This document shows, in pieces, positions 46,796 through 56,574 of a stretch of DNA of 64,000 nt. This DNA is from Candidatus Rokuibacteriota bacterium (GTDB taxonomy: Bacteria > Methylomirabilota > Methylomirabilia > Rokubacteriales > CSP1-6): contig VGLJ01000008.1 of the NCBI GenBank assembly GCA_016866775.1, positions 1 to 64,000 of the forward strand. Reading direction: 5' to 3'. The notes beneath the pieces are model-generated. The model had not been told where the DNA came from, searched no databases, and saw only the letters and a program-made list of their open reading frames with translations. The position numbers and the translations under genes were made by a program. Each line of letters opens with the position of its first letter. The stretch's first letter is position 1.

Positions 46796-47767
46796 ATGGC
46801 GGTTGCGACGATGATCCCGGTGATCGACTTCGGGCGATGTTTCGCGGGCGCGCCGGGCGCGCTCGAGGCGACGGCGGCCGTGCTGCGCGCCACGCTGGAG
46901 CACGTCGGGTTCTTCGTCATGGTCAACCACGGCGTGCCGCAGGCGCTCATCGACCGGACGTTCGCCGAGGCGCGGCGGTTCCACGACCAGCCGATGGACG
47001 CGAAGCTCGCGCTCAAGATGAACGAGCACAACAACGGCTACATGACGCTGGGCCGGTACGCGGTGTGGACGTCGGAGGTCAACGCCAACGACAAGCCCGA
47101 CCTCAACGAGGCGTTCTTCTCGCGTCGCGAGCGGAGGCCCGACGATCCGATGCTCCGACGCCGCTTCGCCGGGCCCAACCTGTGGCCCGACGGTCTGCCG
47201 GGGTTCCGGGACGCGGTCCTCACGTATTGCGACGCGATGGACGCGCTGAGCGCGCGCGCGCTGCGGGTCGTCGCGGTCGCGCTCGAGCTGCCGCCGACCA
47301 CGTTCGACCGCGCGTTCGCCGACAGCCAGTTCACGTTCCGCATGACGCACTATCCCCCGGTCGCCGCGGAGCCGAACCAGTTCGGGATCGCCCCGCACAC
47401 GGACGCGAACTTCCTCACGTTCCTGGCGCAGAGCGACGTGCCCGGGCTCCAGGTGCGGACGCCGGCAGGCGACTGGGTGGACGTGCCGTACGTGCCCGGG
47501 TCGTACGCGGTGAACACCGGCGACATGATGGTTCGCTGGACGAACGGCCGCTTCAAGTCGACGCCGCATCGCGCGCTGCCGCCGGTGGGCCGCCACCGCT
47601 ACGCGATCCCGTTCTTCCTCGGCCCGCACATGGACACGGTGATCGCGTGCCTGCCGACGTGTGAGAGCGCGGAGAACCCGCCGCGGTTCGAGCCCATCAC
47701 GTACGAGGCCTATCTCACGTGGTGGTACGAGAAGAACTACGACTTCGCCGTGCAGAAGGACGCGTAA
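46796..47767 (+). CDS. isopenicillin N synthase-like 2OG-Fe(II) dioxygenase
   Basis: PVIDFGRCF; GIAPHTDANFLTFL; NTGDMMVRWTNGRFKSTPHRAL. Confidence 0.92.
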   Translation: MAVATMIPVIDFGRCFAGAPGALEATAAVLRATLEHVGFFVMVNHGVPQALIDRTFAEARRFHDQPMDAKLALKMNEHNNGYMTLGRYAVWTSEVNANDKPDLNEAFFSRRERRPDDPMLRRRFAGPNLWPDGLPGFRDAVLTYCDAMDALSARALRVVAVALELPPTTFDRAFADSQFTFRMTHYPPVAAEPNQFGIAPHTDANFLTFLAQSDVPGLQVRTPAGDWVDVPYVPGSYAVNTGDMMVRWTNGRFKSTPHRALPPVGRHRYAIPFFLGPHMDTVIACLPTCESAENPPRFEPITYEAYLTWWYEKNYDFAVQKDA

Positions 47768-47773
47768 CGGGCA

Positions 47774-47800
47774 CGCGTGGCCGGCCGCGCCGGCCACGCG
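47774..47800. terminator. 12-bp perfect stem / 3-nt loop hairpin 3' of dioxygenase gene (no T-tract)
   Basis: CGCGTGGCCGGC-CGC-GCCGGCCACGCG. Confidence 0.45.
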
Positions 47801-47938
47801 ACGAACACCGCCGCGAGCATCGAACCTCGCATCATGCTCTGCCCCTTTCCCGAGGGACTCCACCCTCGGGTCCTCCTGCGAGGCGGCCGCGTGTGCGGAT
47901 TTTTCAATTACACTCTGTGAGCCGTCGGGGAGGACGTC

Positions 47939-48763
47939 ATGGGAGGAGATCAGAGCGAGAAGGCCGCGCGGTTCCGCGCGCTGCATCAGGCTCCGGGCGC
48001 GTTCCTGATCGCGAACGCGTGGGACGGAGGCTCCGCGCGCATCCTCGCGGGGCTCGGCTTCCAGGCGATCGCCACGTCGAGCGGCGCGCAGGCCGGCACG
48101 CTCGGCAAGCGCGACGGCGCCGTCTCGCGCGACGAAGCGCTCGCGCACTGCCGCGTGATCGTCGACGCGACGGACCTTCCGGTCTCCGCCGACCTCGAGC
48201 GCGGCTTCGGCGACACGCCGGAGATCGTGGCGGAGACGATCCGGCGGGCGGCCGCGATCGGGCTCGTCGGCGCGTCGATCGAGGACGCGAAGGCCGAGCG
48301 CGGCGCCGGCGTCTACGACATCGGCCTCGCCACCGAGCGCGTCACCGCGGCGGTGGAAGCGGCGCGCGCGTCGGGCGTGGCGTTCGTGCTCACCGGGCGC
48401 GCCGAAGGGCTCCTGCGCGGGAGCAAGGACGTCGACGACATCATCAAGCGCCTGCAGGCGTATGAAAAAGCCGGCGCCGACGTGCTCATGGCCCCCGGCC
48501 TTCCCGATCTCGCGTCGGTGCGCGCGGTCTGCAGCGCGGTGACGAAGCCCTTCAACTTCATGGTCGGCATCCCGGGCAAGTCGTTCAGCGTCGCCGAGCT
48601 CCAGGCTGCCGGCGTGAAGCGCATCAGTCTCGCGACGTCGCTCTACAAGGCCGCGATCACCGGCATGATCGACGCCGCGCGCGAGGCGAAGGACAAGGGG
48701 ACATTCGGCTACCTCGACCGCTCGATCCCGACGCAGGACTTCAACGCCTTCATGCGAGGGTGA
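47939..48763 (+). CDS. isocitrate lyase/PEP mutase family protein
   Basis: FLIANAWDGGSARILAGLGFQAIATSS...PVSADLERGFGDTPE...GASIEDA. Confidence 0.92.
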   Translation: MGGDQSEKAARFRALHQAPGAFLIANAWDGGSARILAGLGFQAIATSSGAQAGTLGKRDGAVSRDEALAHCRVIVDATDLPVSADLERGFGDTPEIVAETIRRAAAIGLVGASIEDAKAERGAGVYDIGLATERVTAAVEAARASGVAFVLTGRAEGLLRGSKDVDDIIKRLQAYEKAGADVLMAPGLPDLASVRAVCSAVTKPFNFMVGIPGKSFSVAELQAAGVKRISLATSLYKAAITGMIDAAREAKDKGTFGYLDRSIPTQDFNAFMRG

Positions 48764-50028
48764 GCGTGAGCGAGCGTCCGTTCGACGGCGTCACCGTCCT
48801 CGAGTTCGGCCACTTCATCGCGGTGCCGTGGGCCGGGCACATGCTGGCCGACGGCGGCGCGCACGTCATCAAGATCGAGCCGCTCGAAGGCGAGCCGAGC
48901 CGTCACATCGCGCCGCTCGGGGGCGGCGAGAGCCGGCACTTCCTCATCCGCAATCGCGGCAAGCATTCCCTCCCGCTCGAGCTGCGCCACGCGGACGCGC
49001 GCGAGATCCTCGACGCGCTGCTCGCGCGCGCCGACGTCGTGCTCGCGAACATGCGGCCTGGGCTCGCCGCCGAGCTGGGGCTGGAGTACGAGCAGCTCGC
49101 CGCGCGCTTTCCGCGGATCATCGTCGGCTCGAACACCGCGTTCGGCGTGAAGGGCCCGGACGCCGCGCTCGCCGGCATGGACTACGTGGTGCAGGCGCGC
49201 AGCGGGCTCATGGTCACCGGCGGCCGGACGAAGGACGGGCTGCCGGCCACGGGCGAGTCGCCGATCGCCGACTACATGGCGGCGACGCTGCTCGCGTTCG
49301 GCGTGGCCTCCGCGCTGTATCGCCGCGAGCGCACCGGCCGTGGCGGCCGGGTCGATACGTCCCTCCTCATGGCGGCGCTCGCGCTGCAGAACAACCTGAT
49401 GGTCCGGGTCGAGAAGCTCGACGGGCCGCGCCACGAGGACTTCCGCGGCTGGCTCGAGCAGGCACGCCGCGGTGGTATCCCCTTCGCCGAGCAGGTCGAG
49501 CGGATGCCGCGCAATCGCGTGGCCGCGTCCCAGATGATCTACGTCCGCACGTACGCCACGAAGGACGCGGCGCTCGCGGTCGCGTGCGGCAGCACGTCGC
49601 TGCGCCGGAAGTTCATCGCCGCCGTGGGCCACGAAGATCCCGCGCTCGACGGCAAGGTCGCCGACGTCGACACGCACTACGCGAACCTCAAGCGGATCGT
49701 GGATGCCACGATCGCCTCGCGCACCACGCGCGAGTGGCAGGAGCTGCTCGAGAAGCGTGGCGTGCCGGCCAGCGGCGTGGCGCTGCCCGTCGAGATCCTC
49801 GACGACCCGCAGCCGGCGGCGAACGAGATGTTCCACCGCTACGACCATCCGATCGTGGGCCCGCTGACCGTGCTGGGGCCCCCGCTGCAGCTCGACGGCG
49901 CGGGATTCGTCCCGGGCCCGCCGACCGCTCCGTTCGGCAGCGAGGCGCGCACGATTCTCGAGTGGGCAGGCTTCGCGCCGCGCGACGTCGAGCGCCTGCT
50001 CGCGGGCGGCGCGGTGACGCCGCGATGA
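48760..50028 (+). CDS. CaiB/BaiF-type CoA transferase
   Basis: GVTVLEFGHFIAVPWAGHMLADGGAHVIKIEPLEGEPSR; GTG start. Confidence 0.92.
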   Translation: MSVSERPFDGVTVLEFGHFIAVPWAGHMLADGGAHVIKIEPLEGEPSRHIAPLGGGESRHFLIRNRGKHSLPLELRHADAREILDALLARADVVLANMRPGLAAELGLEYEQLAARFPRIIVGSNTAFGVKGPDAALAGMDYVVQARSGLMVTGGRTKDGLPATGESPIADYMAATLLAFGVASALYRRERTGRGGRVDTSLLMAALALQNNLMVRVEKLDGPRHEDFRGWLEQARRGGIPFAEQVERMPRNRVAASQMIYVRTYATKDAALAVACGSTSLRRKFIAAVGHEDPALDGKVADVDTHYANLKRIVDATIASRTTREWQELLEKRGVPASGVALPVEILDDPQPAANEMFHRYDHPIVGPLTVLGPPLQLDGAGFVPGPPTAPFGSEARTILEWAGFAPRDVERLLAGGAVTPR

Positions 50029-50573
50029 CGCCGTTCGATGCCTCGGCTCTGCTGGCCGGCGTGCGCCGCGACCTCGCGCGGCTCCCGGCGGCGCTCGACG
50101 CGCTGCTGAGCGACCTGGACGACGCGCGGTGGCGCACGCGCCCGGCGCCGAAGGAGTGGTCGCCGGTCGAGATCGTCTGCCACCTGCGCGACGAGGAGAC
50201 CGAAGACTTCGGCGCGCGCGTGCGCGTGGTCGTGGACGGCGGCGCGAGCTTCGCCCCGATCGATCCCGCGCAGTGGGCGGTGGATCGCGGCTACATCAAG
50301 GACGACCCGCGCGCCGCGCTGATGGCCGTGAAGCAGCGACGCCGCGACAATCTCGCGTACCTCGTGCTCATCGACCCCGCGCGCCTGACGCGCGTGGTGG
50401 ATCAGCCGAAGCTCGGAAAGATGTCGGGCCTGGACCTGCTCGCGGCGTGGGCGACGCACGACCGTCTGCATCTCGCGCAGCTCGCCGCGACGCTCGCGAA
50501 GATCGGCGCCGACCGCTGGACGGGCTTGCGGACCGAGTACGCGGGCCCGATCCCGTACGGCCCGACGGCCTAG
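50025..50573 (+). CDS. DinB-family protein
   Basis: KEWSPVEIVCHLRDEE...AAWATHDRLHLAQLAATLA. Confidence 0.85.
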   Translation: MTPFDASALLAGVRRDLARLPAALDALLSDLDDARWRTRPAPKEWSPVEIVCHLRDEETEDFGARVRVVVDGGASFAPIDPAQWAVDRGYIKDDPRAALMAVKQRRRDNLAYLVLIDPARLTRVVDQPKLGKMSGLDLLAAWATHDRLHLAQLAATLAKIGADRWTGLRTEYAGPIPYGPTA

Positions 50574-51262
50574 GCCACGCCGAGGAGGCGCGACTTCACG
50601 TCCTCGTCGGCCGCGAGCGCCGCCGGCGCGCCCGAGTAGACGATCTGACCGCGGCTCAGGATGTGGACGCGATCGGCCACGCCGAGCGCCATCGGGAGGT
50701 TCTGCTCGACGAGCAGGATCGAGAGCCCTTCGCGCTTGAGCTCGCCGATCACGCGGGCGACCTCGCGCACCAGCAGCGGCGCGAGCCCTTCCGTCGGCTC
50801 GTCCATGAGCAGCAGCGCGGGGTTGCTCATCAGCGCGCGGCCGATCGCGAGCATCTGCTGCTCGCCGCCCGACAGCTTGTTCGCGCGATTCGCCGCGCGC
50901 TCGCGCAGGCGCGGGAACAGCGCGTAGACGCGCTCGAGCGTCCAGCGACCGTTGCCGGCCCGTGCGACCTCGAGGTTCTCGCGCACGCTGAGCGAGGGAA
51001 ACACCCGGCGGCCCTGCGGGACGAGCGCGACGCCCCGCTCCACGAGACGATACGGCGGCCAGCCGGCGACGTCCTGACCTTTCAAGCGCACGGTGCCCTG
51101 ACGCGGCGGTGTCAGGCCGATGATCGAGCGGATCAGCGTCGTCTTGCCCATGCCGTTGCGGCCGAGGATCGTCAGCACCTCGCCGTCGGCCACGGACAAG
51201 GAAATCCCGTGCAGCACGTGGCTCTCGCCGTGGAACGTGTGGACGTCGTCGACGTCAAGCAC
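50570..51262 (-). CDS. livF: branched-chain amino-acid-type ABC transporter ATP-binding protein (LivF), paralog 1
   Basis: GRNGMGKTTLIRSI Walker A; LSGGEQQMLAIGRAL signature. Confidence 0.92.
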   Translation of the reverse strand: MLDVDDVHTFHGESHVLHGISLSVADGEVLTILGRNGMGKTTLIRSIIGLTPPRQGTVRLKGQDVAGWPPYRLVERGVALVPQGRRVFPSLSVRENLEVARAGNGRWTLERVYALFPRLRERAANRANKLSGGEQQMLAIGRALMSNPALLLMDEPTEGLAPLLVREVARVIGELKREGLSILLVEQNLPMALGVADRVHILSRGQIVYSGAPAALAADEDVKSRLLGVA

Positions 51263-51833
51263 CGCCGAAGGCCTCGGCGTGCCAGATATCCCCGTAGCGC
51301 GTCGGAAAGCCGTTGGCGTCGACGTCCAGGTCCGCCGCGAACCCGCCGGCGCTCTCGTACCGGTACGCCGTGGGCCCGAGGCGGCGGTACGTCTGCTCGA
51401 ACGGCTCGAGCGCGAAGCTCGGAAAGCGCAGCCACGCGGCACGCACGGGCACGGAGTGGCCGACCTCGAGCCGCAGGCGACGGATGGGAAGCGGGTTCGT
51501 CGATGGACTGAAGTTCAGGTCGACGTCAACGCACCCGGCGACGGCCGCACACTCGCGCTCGTTGAGCCACCACCGCCCCTGCGTGTCGACGGTGATCGCG
51601 ATGTCGATCGCCGCGGCCCCGACCCAGCCCGTCACCTGCGTCGCGACCGTCCTCCAGCCGACGTCGCACGCGATCACGTAGTCGAGCCGGCACGCGCGTG
51701 TTTCATACGCGAAGACGGCTGTCCCGCTCAGCTCCCATCCCGCCTCGCGCTGGACGAGGCGCGCCGCCTCATGCCCCGACCAGTCGATCCGTCTCCAGAG
51801 GATGCACGCGCGCGTGCTCACGGAGGGGGCCAC
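51255..51833 (-). CDS. putative glycolipid-binding family protein
   Basis: WRRIDWSGHEAARL...DLNFSPSTNPLPIRRL. Confidence 0.75.
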   Translation of the reverse strand: MAPSVSTRACILWRRIDWSGHEAARLVQREAGWELSGTAVFAYETRACRLDYVIACDVGWRTVATQVTGWVGAAAIDIAITVDTQGRWWLNERECAAVAGCVDVDLNFSPSTNPLPIRRLRLEVGHSVPVRAAWLRFPSFALEPFEQTYRRLGPTAYRYESAGGFAADLDVDANGFPTRYGDIWHAEAFGGA

Positions 51834-52879
51834 GCGCCGAAGAGCGCATGCTGGCCGGCCGGCGATCCGAACATCCCGCGATGGTCGTGGCCGACGCCTT
51901 CCACCAGCACCTTGCGATGCGTCTGCGCGGCGTCGGGCCCGACGTGACGCAGGACATACCGGTGATACGCCTGGCCGCGCGCGAGCCGATGGGGGCCCTG
52001 TGCCATCGCCGCGCAGCTCTTGTCGAGCACACGATGGTTGGGATCGTTGTCGGCCGTTCCGAGCAGGTAGACGACCCGGCGCGCCTTGTAGTCGCGCACG
52101 ATCGCCTCGAGCGGCCGGCTCGTCACGTACGCGGGCGCGTTCTTCAGGCCGAACCGATAGTCGTCGAAGCCGGCGCAGCGCGCACCGTTGTCAGACGCGA
52201 AGCCGCCGTCGTCGGTCGGCCGGTCGGCGCTCAGGTAGAGATAGGAAGACGGGTTGGCCACGATGTATCGCACGTCGATGCCGTGACGGGTCGCGGCCGC
52301 GTCGCCGCGGCCGACGACGGCATAGCGGTGGACGACCTGACCGCCCGCCGAGTGGCCGACGACGACAATTCGGCGAAGCGCGGGGAAGCGCGCCCGCTCG
52401 GCCAACGTCTCCAGGAGCGCGTCCAGCGCCCCGAACGATTCGGGACGCGGTTCGGGCGCGAGCGCGGCCTCGCCACCTTTCCACGCGCTCGCGGTCCAGC
52501 GCGCGACGTAGGACGGCAGGTGGTGGTGCTGCGCATCGGCTTCGATGAGGAATTGCGGCGCGATCACGACGGTCGTCTCGGCGCGCGTCAGTCCGGCGGC
52601 GTGCGCCTTGCGCACGGTGGCGTGCATGCTGGCGTAGTAGGCGTCGGCGTCGCGCTGCAGGCCATGGATCACGATCACCGCGGTCTCGATGTCCGGATGA
52701 GGCACCTCGAGCGCGTGGGTGCTGAACGTCGGAAACACCGCGCCGCCGCCGATCGAAACCCACCGGTCGCCGACGACGGTCACCGGATCTTGTTCCGTTC
52801 GCGGCCGCTGCTGCGCGTCCGCCTCTCCCCTGAGCATGACGGCGAGACCGAGCGCCACGAGAGCGTGGGCGATGCGCAC
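51818..52879 (-). CDS. secreted alpha/beta hydrolase
   Basis: signal peptide; VIVIHGLQRDADAYY; VVVGHSAGGQVVHRY. Confidence 0.8.
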   Translation of the reverse strand: MRIAHALVALGLAVMLRGEADAQQRPRTEQDPVTVVGDRWVSIGGGAVFPTFSTHALEVPHPDIETAVIVIHGLQRDADAYYASMHATVRKAHAAGLTRAETTVVIAPQFLIEADAQHHHLPSYVARWTASAWKGGEAALAPEPRPESFGALDALLETLAERARFPALRRIVVVGHSAGGQVVHRYAVVGRGDAAATRHGIDVRYIVANPSSYLYLSADRPTDDGGFASDNGARCAGFDDYRFGLKNAPAYVTSRPLEAIVRDYKARRVVYLLGTADNDPNHRVLDKSCAAMAQGPHRLARGQAYHRYVLRHVGPDAAQTHRKVLVEGVGHDHRGMFGSPAGQHALFGAWPPP

Positions 52880-52889
52880 GCGCGCCTCC

Positions 52890-53585
52890 CTACAGTCCGA
52901 GGTATCGGGACTTGACCTCCTCGTTCGTCCAGAGCGCGCCGGCGGCGCACGAGTGCACGATGCGGCCGCGCGACACCACGTGGACGTGATCGGCGATCCG
53001 CAGCGCGAGCGGCAGGTTCTGCTCGACGAGGAGGATCGACAGCCCGCGCGACTTCAGCGTCTCGATCACGCGGCCGACCTCGCGCACGAGGAGTGGCGCC
53101 AGCCCTTCCGTCGGCTCGTCCATCAGCAGGAGGTCCGGGTTCGTCATCAAGGCGCGCGCGATCGCCAGCATCTGCTGCTCCCCGCCGGAGAGCTTGCCGG
53201 CGCGGGTGAGCGCGCGCTCGCGGAGCCGCGGGAAGAGACCCATGACGCTGTCCGTCGTCCAGCCGCCGCCGTCGCCACGCGCGGCCACCGAGAGGTTCTC
53301 CGCCACCGTGAGGGAGGGAAAGACGCGGCGGCCCTGCGGCACGAGCCCGAGGCCCAGGCTGACCGATCGATTCGACGGCCAGCCGGTGATGTCGTGGTCC
53401 TTGAACCGGATCCGCCCGCGTCGCGGGACCGTGAACCCGATGATCGAGCGGATCAGCGTCGTCTTGCCCATGCCGTTGCGCCCGAGGATCCCGATGACCT
53501 GGCCCTTGTCGACGCGCAGCGAGATGCCCTGGAGCACGTAGCTGTCGCCGTAGTAGGTGTGGACGTCGCTGACGTCGAGCATCAT
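52890..53585 (-). CDS. livF: ABC transporter ATP-binding protein LivF, paralog 2
   Basis: GRNGMGKTTLIRSIIG; LSGGEQQMLAIARAL. Confidence 0.93.
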   Translation of the reverse strand: MMLDVSDVHTYYGDSYVLQGISLRVDKGQVIGILGRNGMGKTTLIRSIIGFTVPRRGRIRFKDHDITGWPSNRSVSLGLGLVPQGRRVFPSLTVAENLSVAARGDGGGWTTDSVMGLFPRLRERALTRAGKLSGGEQQMLAIARALMTNPDLLLMDEPTEGLAPLLVREVGRVIETLKSRGLSILLVEQNLPLALRIADHVHVVSRGRIVHSCAAGALWTNEEVKSRYLGL

Positions 53586-54337
53586 TCCGCCCCGAGATAG
53601 ATTTCCTGCACGAGCGGGTTCGCCTTCACCTCGCTCGCGTACCCGTCGGCGACCACGCGGCCGTAGTGCAGGACGGTCACGCGGTCGGTGACCTCGAACG
53701 CGACGTCCATGTCGTGCTCGATCATCAGGATCGTGATCTCGGGATCGAGCCTCTTCAAGAGCGCCGTCATGAGCTGCGACTCCGCCGGGGCGAGCCCCGC
53801 GGTCGGCTCGTCGAGGAGCAGCAGCCGCGGGCTGCCGGCCATGGCCAGCCCGATCTCGAGCTGCCGCTGCTCGCCGTGCGAGAGGGTGCGCACCTCGTCG
53901 CCCTCGCGGTCGCGGAGCCCGACGGCGTCGAGCACCGAGCGGGCCCGCGCGAAGTGATCGGTGTATCGCTCCATCGGCCGATGGAGGTGCAGCTTGGACG
54001 ACGCGAGCCCCTGCACGGCGAGCAGGCAGTTCGCCAGCACGGTCAGCTTCGGAAAGAGGTTCGTGATCTGGTAGGTCCGCGCCAGCCCGAGCGCGGCGCG
54101 CCGATGCGGCGGCAGACGCGTCACGTCGCGGCCGAAGAGCTCGATGCGCCCGTCGGTGAGCGGCTGTTCGCCGCTGATCAGGCTGAAGAGCGTCGTCTTG
54201 CCCGCGCCGTTCGGTCCGATGATGACCCGCCGCTCGCCGGCTCCGACGACGAGGCTGACGCGGTCGACCGCGCTGAGCCCACCGAACGCCTTCGAGACGT
54301 CGGTGAGCTTCAGCGCGGGCGTCGACCGGTCGGCCAT
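53582..54337 (-). CDS. livG: ABC transporter ATP-binding protein LivG
   Basis: GPNGAGKTTLFSLISG; LSHGEQRQLEIGLAMA. Confidence 0.93.
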   Translation of the reverse strand: MADRSTPALKLTDVSKAFGGLSAVDRVSLVVGAGERRVIIGPNGAGKTTLFSLISGEQPLTDGRIELFGRDVTRLPPHRRAALGLARTYQITNLFPKLTVLANCLLAVQGLASSKLHLHRPMERYTDHFARARSVLDAVGLRDREGDEVRTLSHGEQRQLEIGLAMAGSPRLLLLDEPTAGLAPAESQLMTALLKRLDPEITILMIEHDMDVAFEVTDRVTVLHYGRVVADGYASEVKANPLVQEIYLGAE

Positions 54338-54341
54338 CAGC

Positions 54342-55574
54342 TCAGCAGTGCTTGCAGGGCGGGAAGTTCCGGTCGTACACCGGCTGCTTCAGGAACTCGT
54401 CCGGCTTGTACTTCCAGAACTGGGACACCGCCGGGTACGTGTGGATGACGGTGTTCCACAGCTCGCCGTCCTTCTTCTCGACCTTGCGGATGTAGACGTT
54501 CTGGATCGGGTTGCCGTACGTGTCGAGCTTCACGGGACCACGCGGCGTGTCCGGGAGCTCGACCTTGCGGAGCGCCGCGAGGAACTTCTCGCGATCCTCG
54601 ACGTCGCCCCCGATCCCCTTCGCCGCTTCGTTGATCCAGCGCGCGGTCGTGTAGCACGTCTCCGAGTAATAGGAGGGGACCTTCCCGAACTTCTTCCGGT
54701 ACTCGACGACGAACTTCTTGTTGACCGGGTTGTCGAGCGCGGCCGAGTAGATCAGGGCACTCGTGCCGCCGAGCGCCTCGTCGCCGAGCGACGGCAGCAC
54801 GAACTCGTCGAAGCTCGTGCCGGCGCCGATGAGCGGGATCTTGATGCCGGCGTCCTGGTACTGCTTCGGGAAGCGCAGCGACGAGATCGTCACCATCATC
54901 GAGAAGACGGCGTCGACGTCGCGGCGGAGCTGCGACAGGTACGGCGCGAAGTCGCTCGTGTTGAGCGGCGCCCAGAGCTTCTGGACGATCTGGCCGCCGT
55001 TCTCCTCGAAGGTCTTCTGGAACCCGCCGATGACCTCCCAGCCGAACGCGTAGTCGATGCCGATCGTGGCGATCCGCTTGTACTTGAGCGTCTTCGCGGC
55101 GTACTCGCCGAACGGATGGGACGGCTGGCTCGACGACCAGCCCGTGCGGAACACCCACTTCGACGGCTTCCGCTGGGTGAGGTCGTCCGCCGCCGCCACC
55201 GGGTAGATGAGCGGGATCTTGTACTCGTCGGCCTTCGGCGCGAGCGCGTAGCCGATGTGCGCGAAGAGGATGCCCGTCGCCACGTGGATCTTGTCGTTCT
55301 CGACCAGCTTGCGGAACTTCGTCAGCGCGACCTGCGGCTGGCCCTGGGTGTCCTCGATGATGACCTCGACCTGCCGGCCGGCGATCTTGCCGCCGTTCTC
55401 GTCGAGCCACATCTGGAAGCCGTTCGTCATGTCCTTGCCGATCTGCGCGCCGCCGCCCGTCATCGGGGCGAGGAACCCGACCTTGATCGGGCCCTTCTGC
55501 GCGTCGGTCGCTCCGAACATGCCGCCGACGAGCACGCCGGCGATGAGCGCTATCACGAGCAGCTTTCTAGCCAT
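54342..55574 (-). CDS. livK: branched-chain amino-acid-type ABC substrate-binding protein LivK-like
   Basis: signal peptide; KVGFLAPMTGGGAQIGKDMTNGFQMWLDENGG. Confidence 0.92.
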   Translation of the reverse strand: MARKLLVIALIAGVLVGGMFGATDAQKGPIKVGFLAPMTGGGAQIGKDMTNGFQMWLDENGGKIAGRQVEVIIEDTQGQPQVALTKFRKLVENDKIHVATGILFAHIGYALAPKADEYKIPLIYPVAAADDLTQRKPSKWVFRTGWSSSQPSHPFGEYAAKTLKYKRIATIGIDYAFGWEVIGGFQKTFEENGGQIVQKLWAPLNTSDFAPYLSQLRRDVDAVFSMMVTISSLRFPKQYQDAGIKIPLIGAGTSFDEFVLPSLGDEALGGTSALIYSAALDNPVNKKFVVEYRKKFGKVPSYYSETCYTTARWINEAAKGIGGDVEDREKFLAALRKVELPDTPRGPVKLDTYGNPIQNVYIRKVEKKDGELWNTVIHTYPAVSQFWKYKPDEFLKQPVYDRNFPPCKHC

Positions 55575-56574
55575 GCGGTCCTCCCCCTTCTGGGTTGACG
55601 ACGACGCCGGCCACGCCGACCGGTCGCCGGCGTCGAGCGGCGAGCCAGCTCCGGAGCGTGCCGACGATGCCGTCGGGCGCGTAGACGATCGTGCCGATGT
55701 ACACGGTGCCGAGGATCAGGAGCCAGCGGTGCGTGTAGACGGAGACCAGGTTCTTCAGCATCACGATCACGCCGGCGCCGATCGCGGGGCCGAAGAGCGT
55801 GCCGCGCCCGCCGAGCGCGACCATCAGCAGCACCTCCACCGACGTGGCGAGCTCGGCGTCGGCGGGGCTGACGAACCCGTTGTAGTACGCCCAGATGACG
55901 CCGGCGAAGCCGCCGACCGCGCCGGCGATCACGAACCCGATGTACTTGTGCAGCCACACGTGGTAGCCGAGCGTGCGCATGCGCGTCTCGCTCTCGCGGA
56001 TGCCCACCAGCGTCTGGCCGAACGGCGCGCGCACGACGGTGCGGAGCACGACGAACGCGAGCGCGAACGCGATGAGCACCAGGTAATAGAACGGGACGCC
56101 CTCGGCGACCGACCACGGGAGCCCGGTCGGGCGCGGCACGCCGGAGAGTCCGTTGTCGCCCTGGGTCATCGAGACCCAGCGGTGCGCGAGGCCCCAGATC
56201 ACCATGCCGAGCGCCAGCGTGATCATGAGGAAGTACACGCCGGTCGCGCGGAGCGCGAGGAGGCCGAAGATCGCCGCGGCGACGGCGGCGGCGAGGACCC
56301 CGACCATCAATGTCACCCAGAAGTTCGCGCCATGCCGCGTGGTGAGGATGCCGACGCTGTACGCGCCGAGGGCCAGGTAGGCAGCGTGTCCGAGCGAGGA
56401 GAGCCCGGTGTAGCCGAGCAGCAGGTCGAGGCTCATCGCCAGGATCCCGTACACGAGCGCCTGCGTGAGCAGCGTCAGCAGGAACGAGGAGAGCAGCGGC
56501 GGTGCTGCCAGCAGCACGAGGGCGGCGCCGATCGCGGCCGTGCGCGGGTGCCGCAGCAGCGCGGTCTCGGTCAC
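55567..56574 (-). CDS. livM: ABC transporter permease LivM
   Basis: YGILAMSLDLLLGYTGLSSLGHAAYLALGAYSVG. Confidence 0.92.
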   Translation of the reverse strand: MTETALLRHPRTAAIGAALVLLAAPPLLSSFLLTLLTQALVYGILAMSLDLLLGYTGLSSLGHAAYLALGAYSVGILTTRHGANFWVTLMVGVLAAAVAAAIFGLLALRATGVYFLMITLALGMVIWGLAHRWVSMTQGDNGLSGVPRPTGLPWSVAEGVPFYYLVLIAFALAFVVLRTVVRAPFGQTLVGIRESETRMRTLGYHVWLHKYIGFVIAGAVGGFAGVIWAYYNGFVSPADAELATSVEVLLMVALGGRGTLFGPAIGAGVIVMLKNLVSVYTHRWLLILGTVYIGTIVYAPDGIVGTLRSWLAARRRRPVGVAGVVVNPEGGGPHG

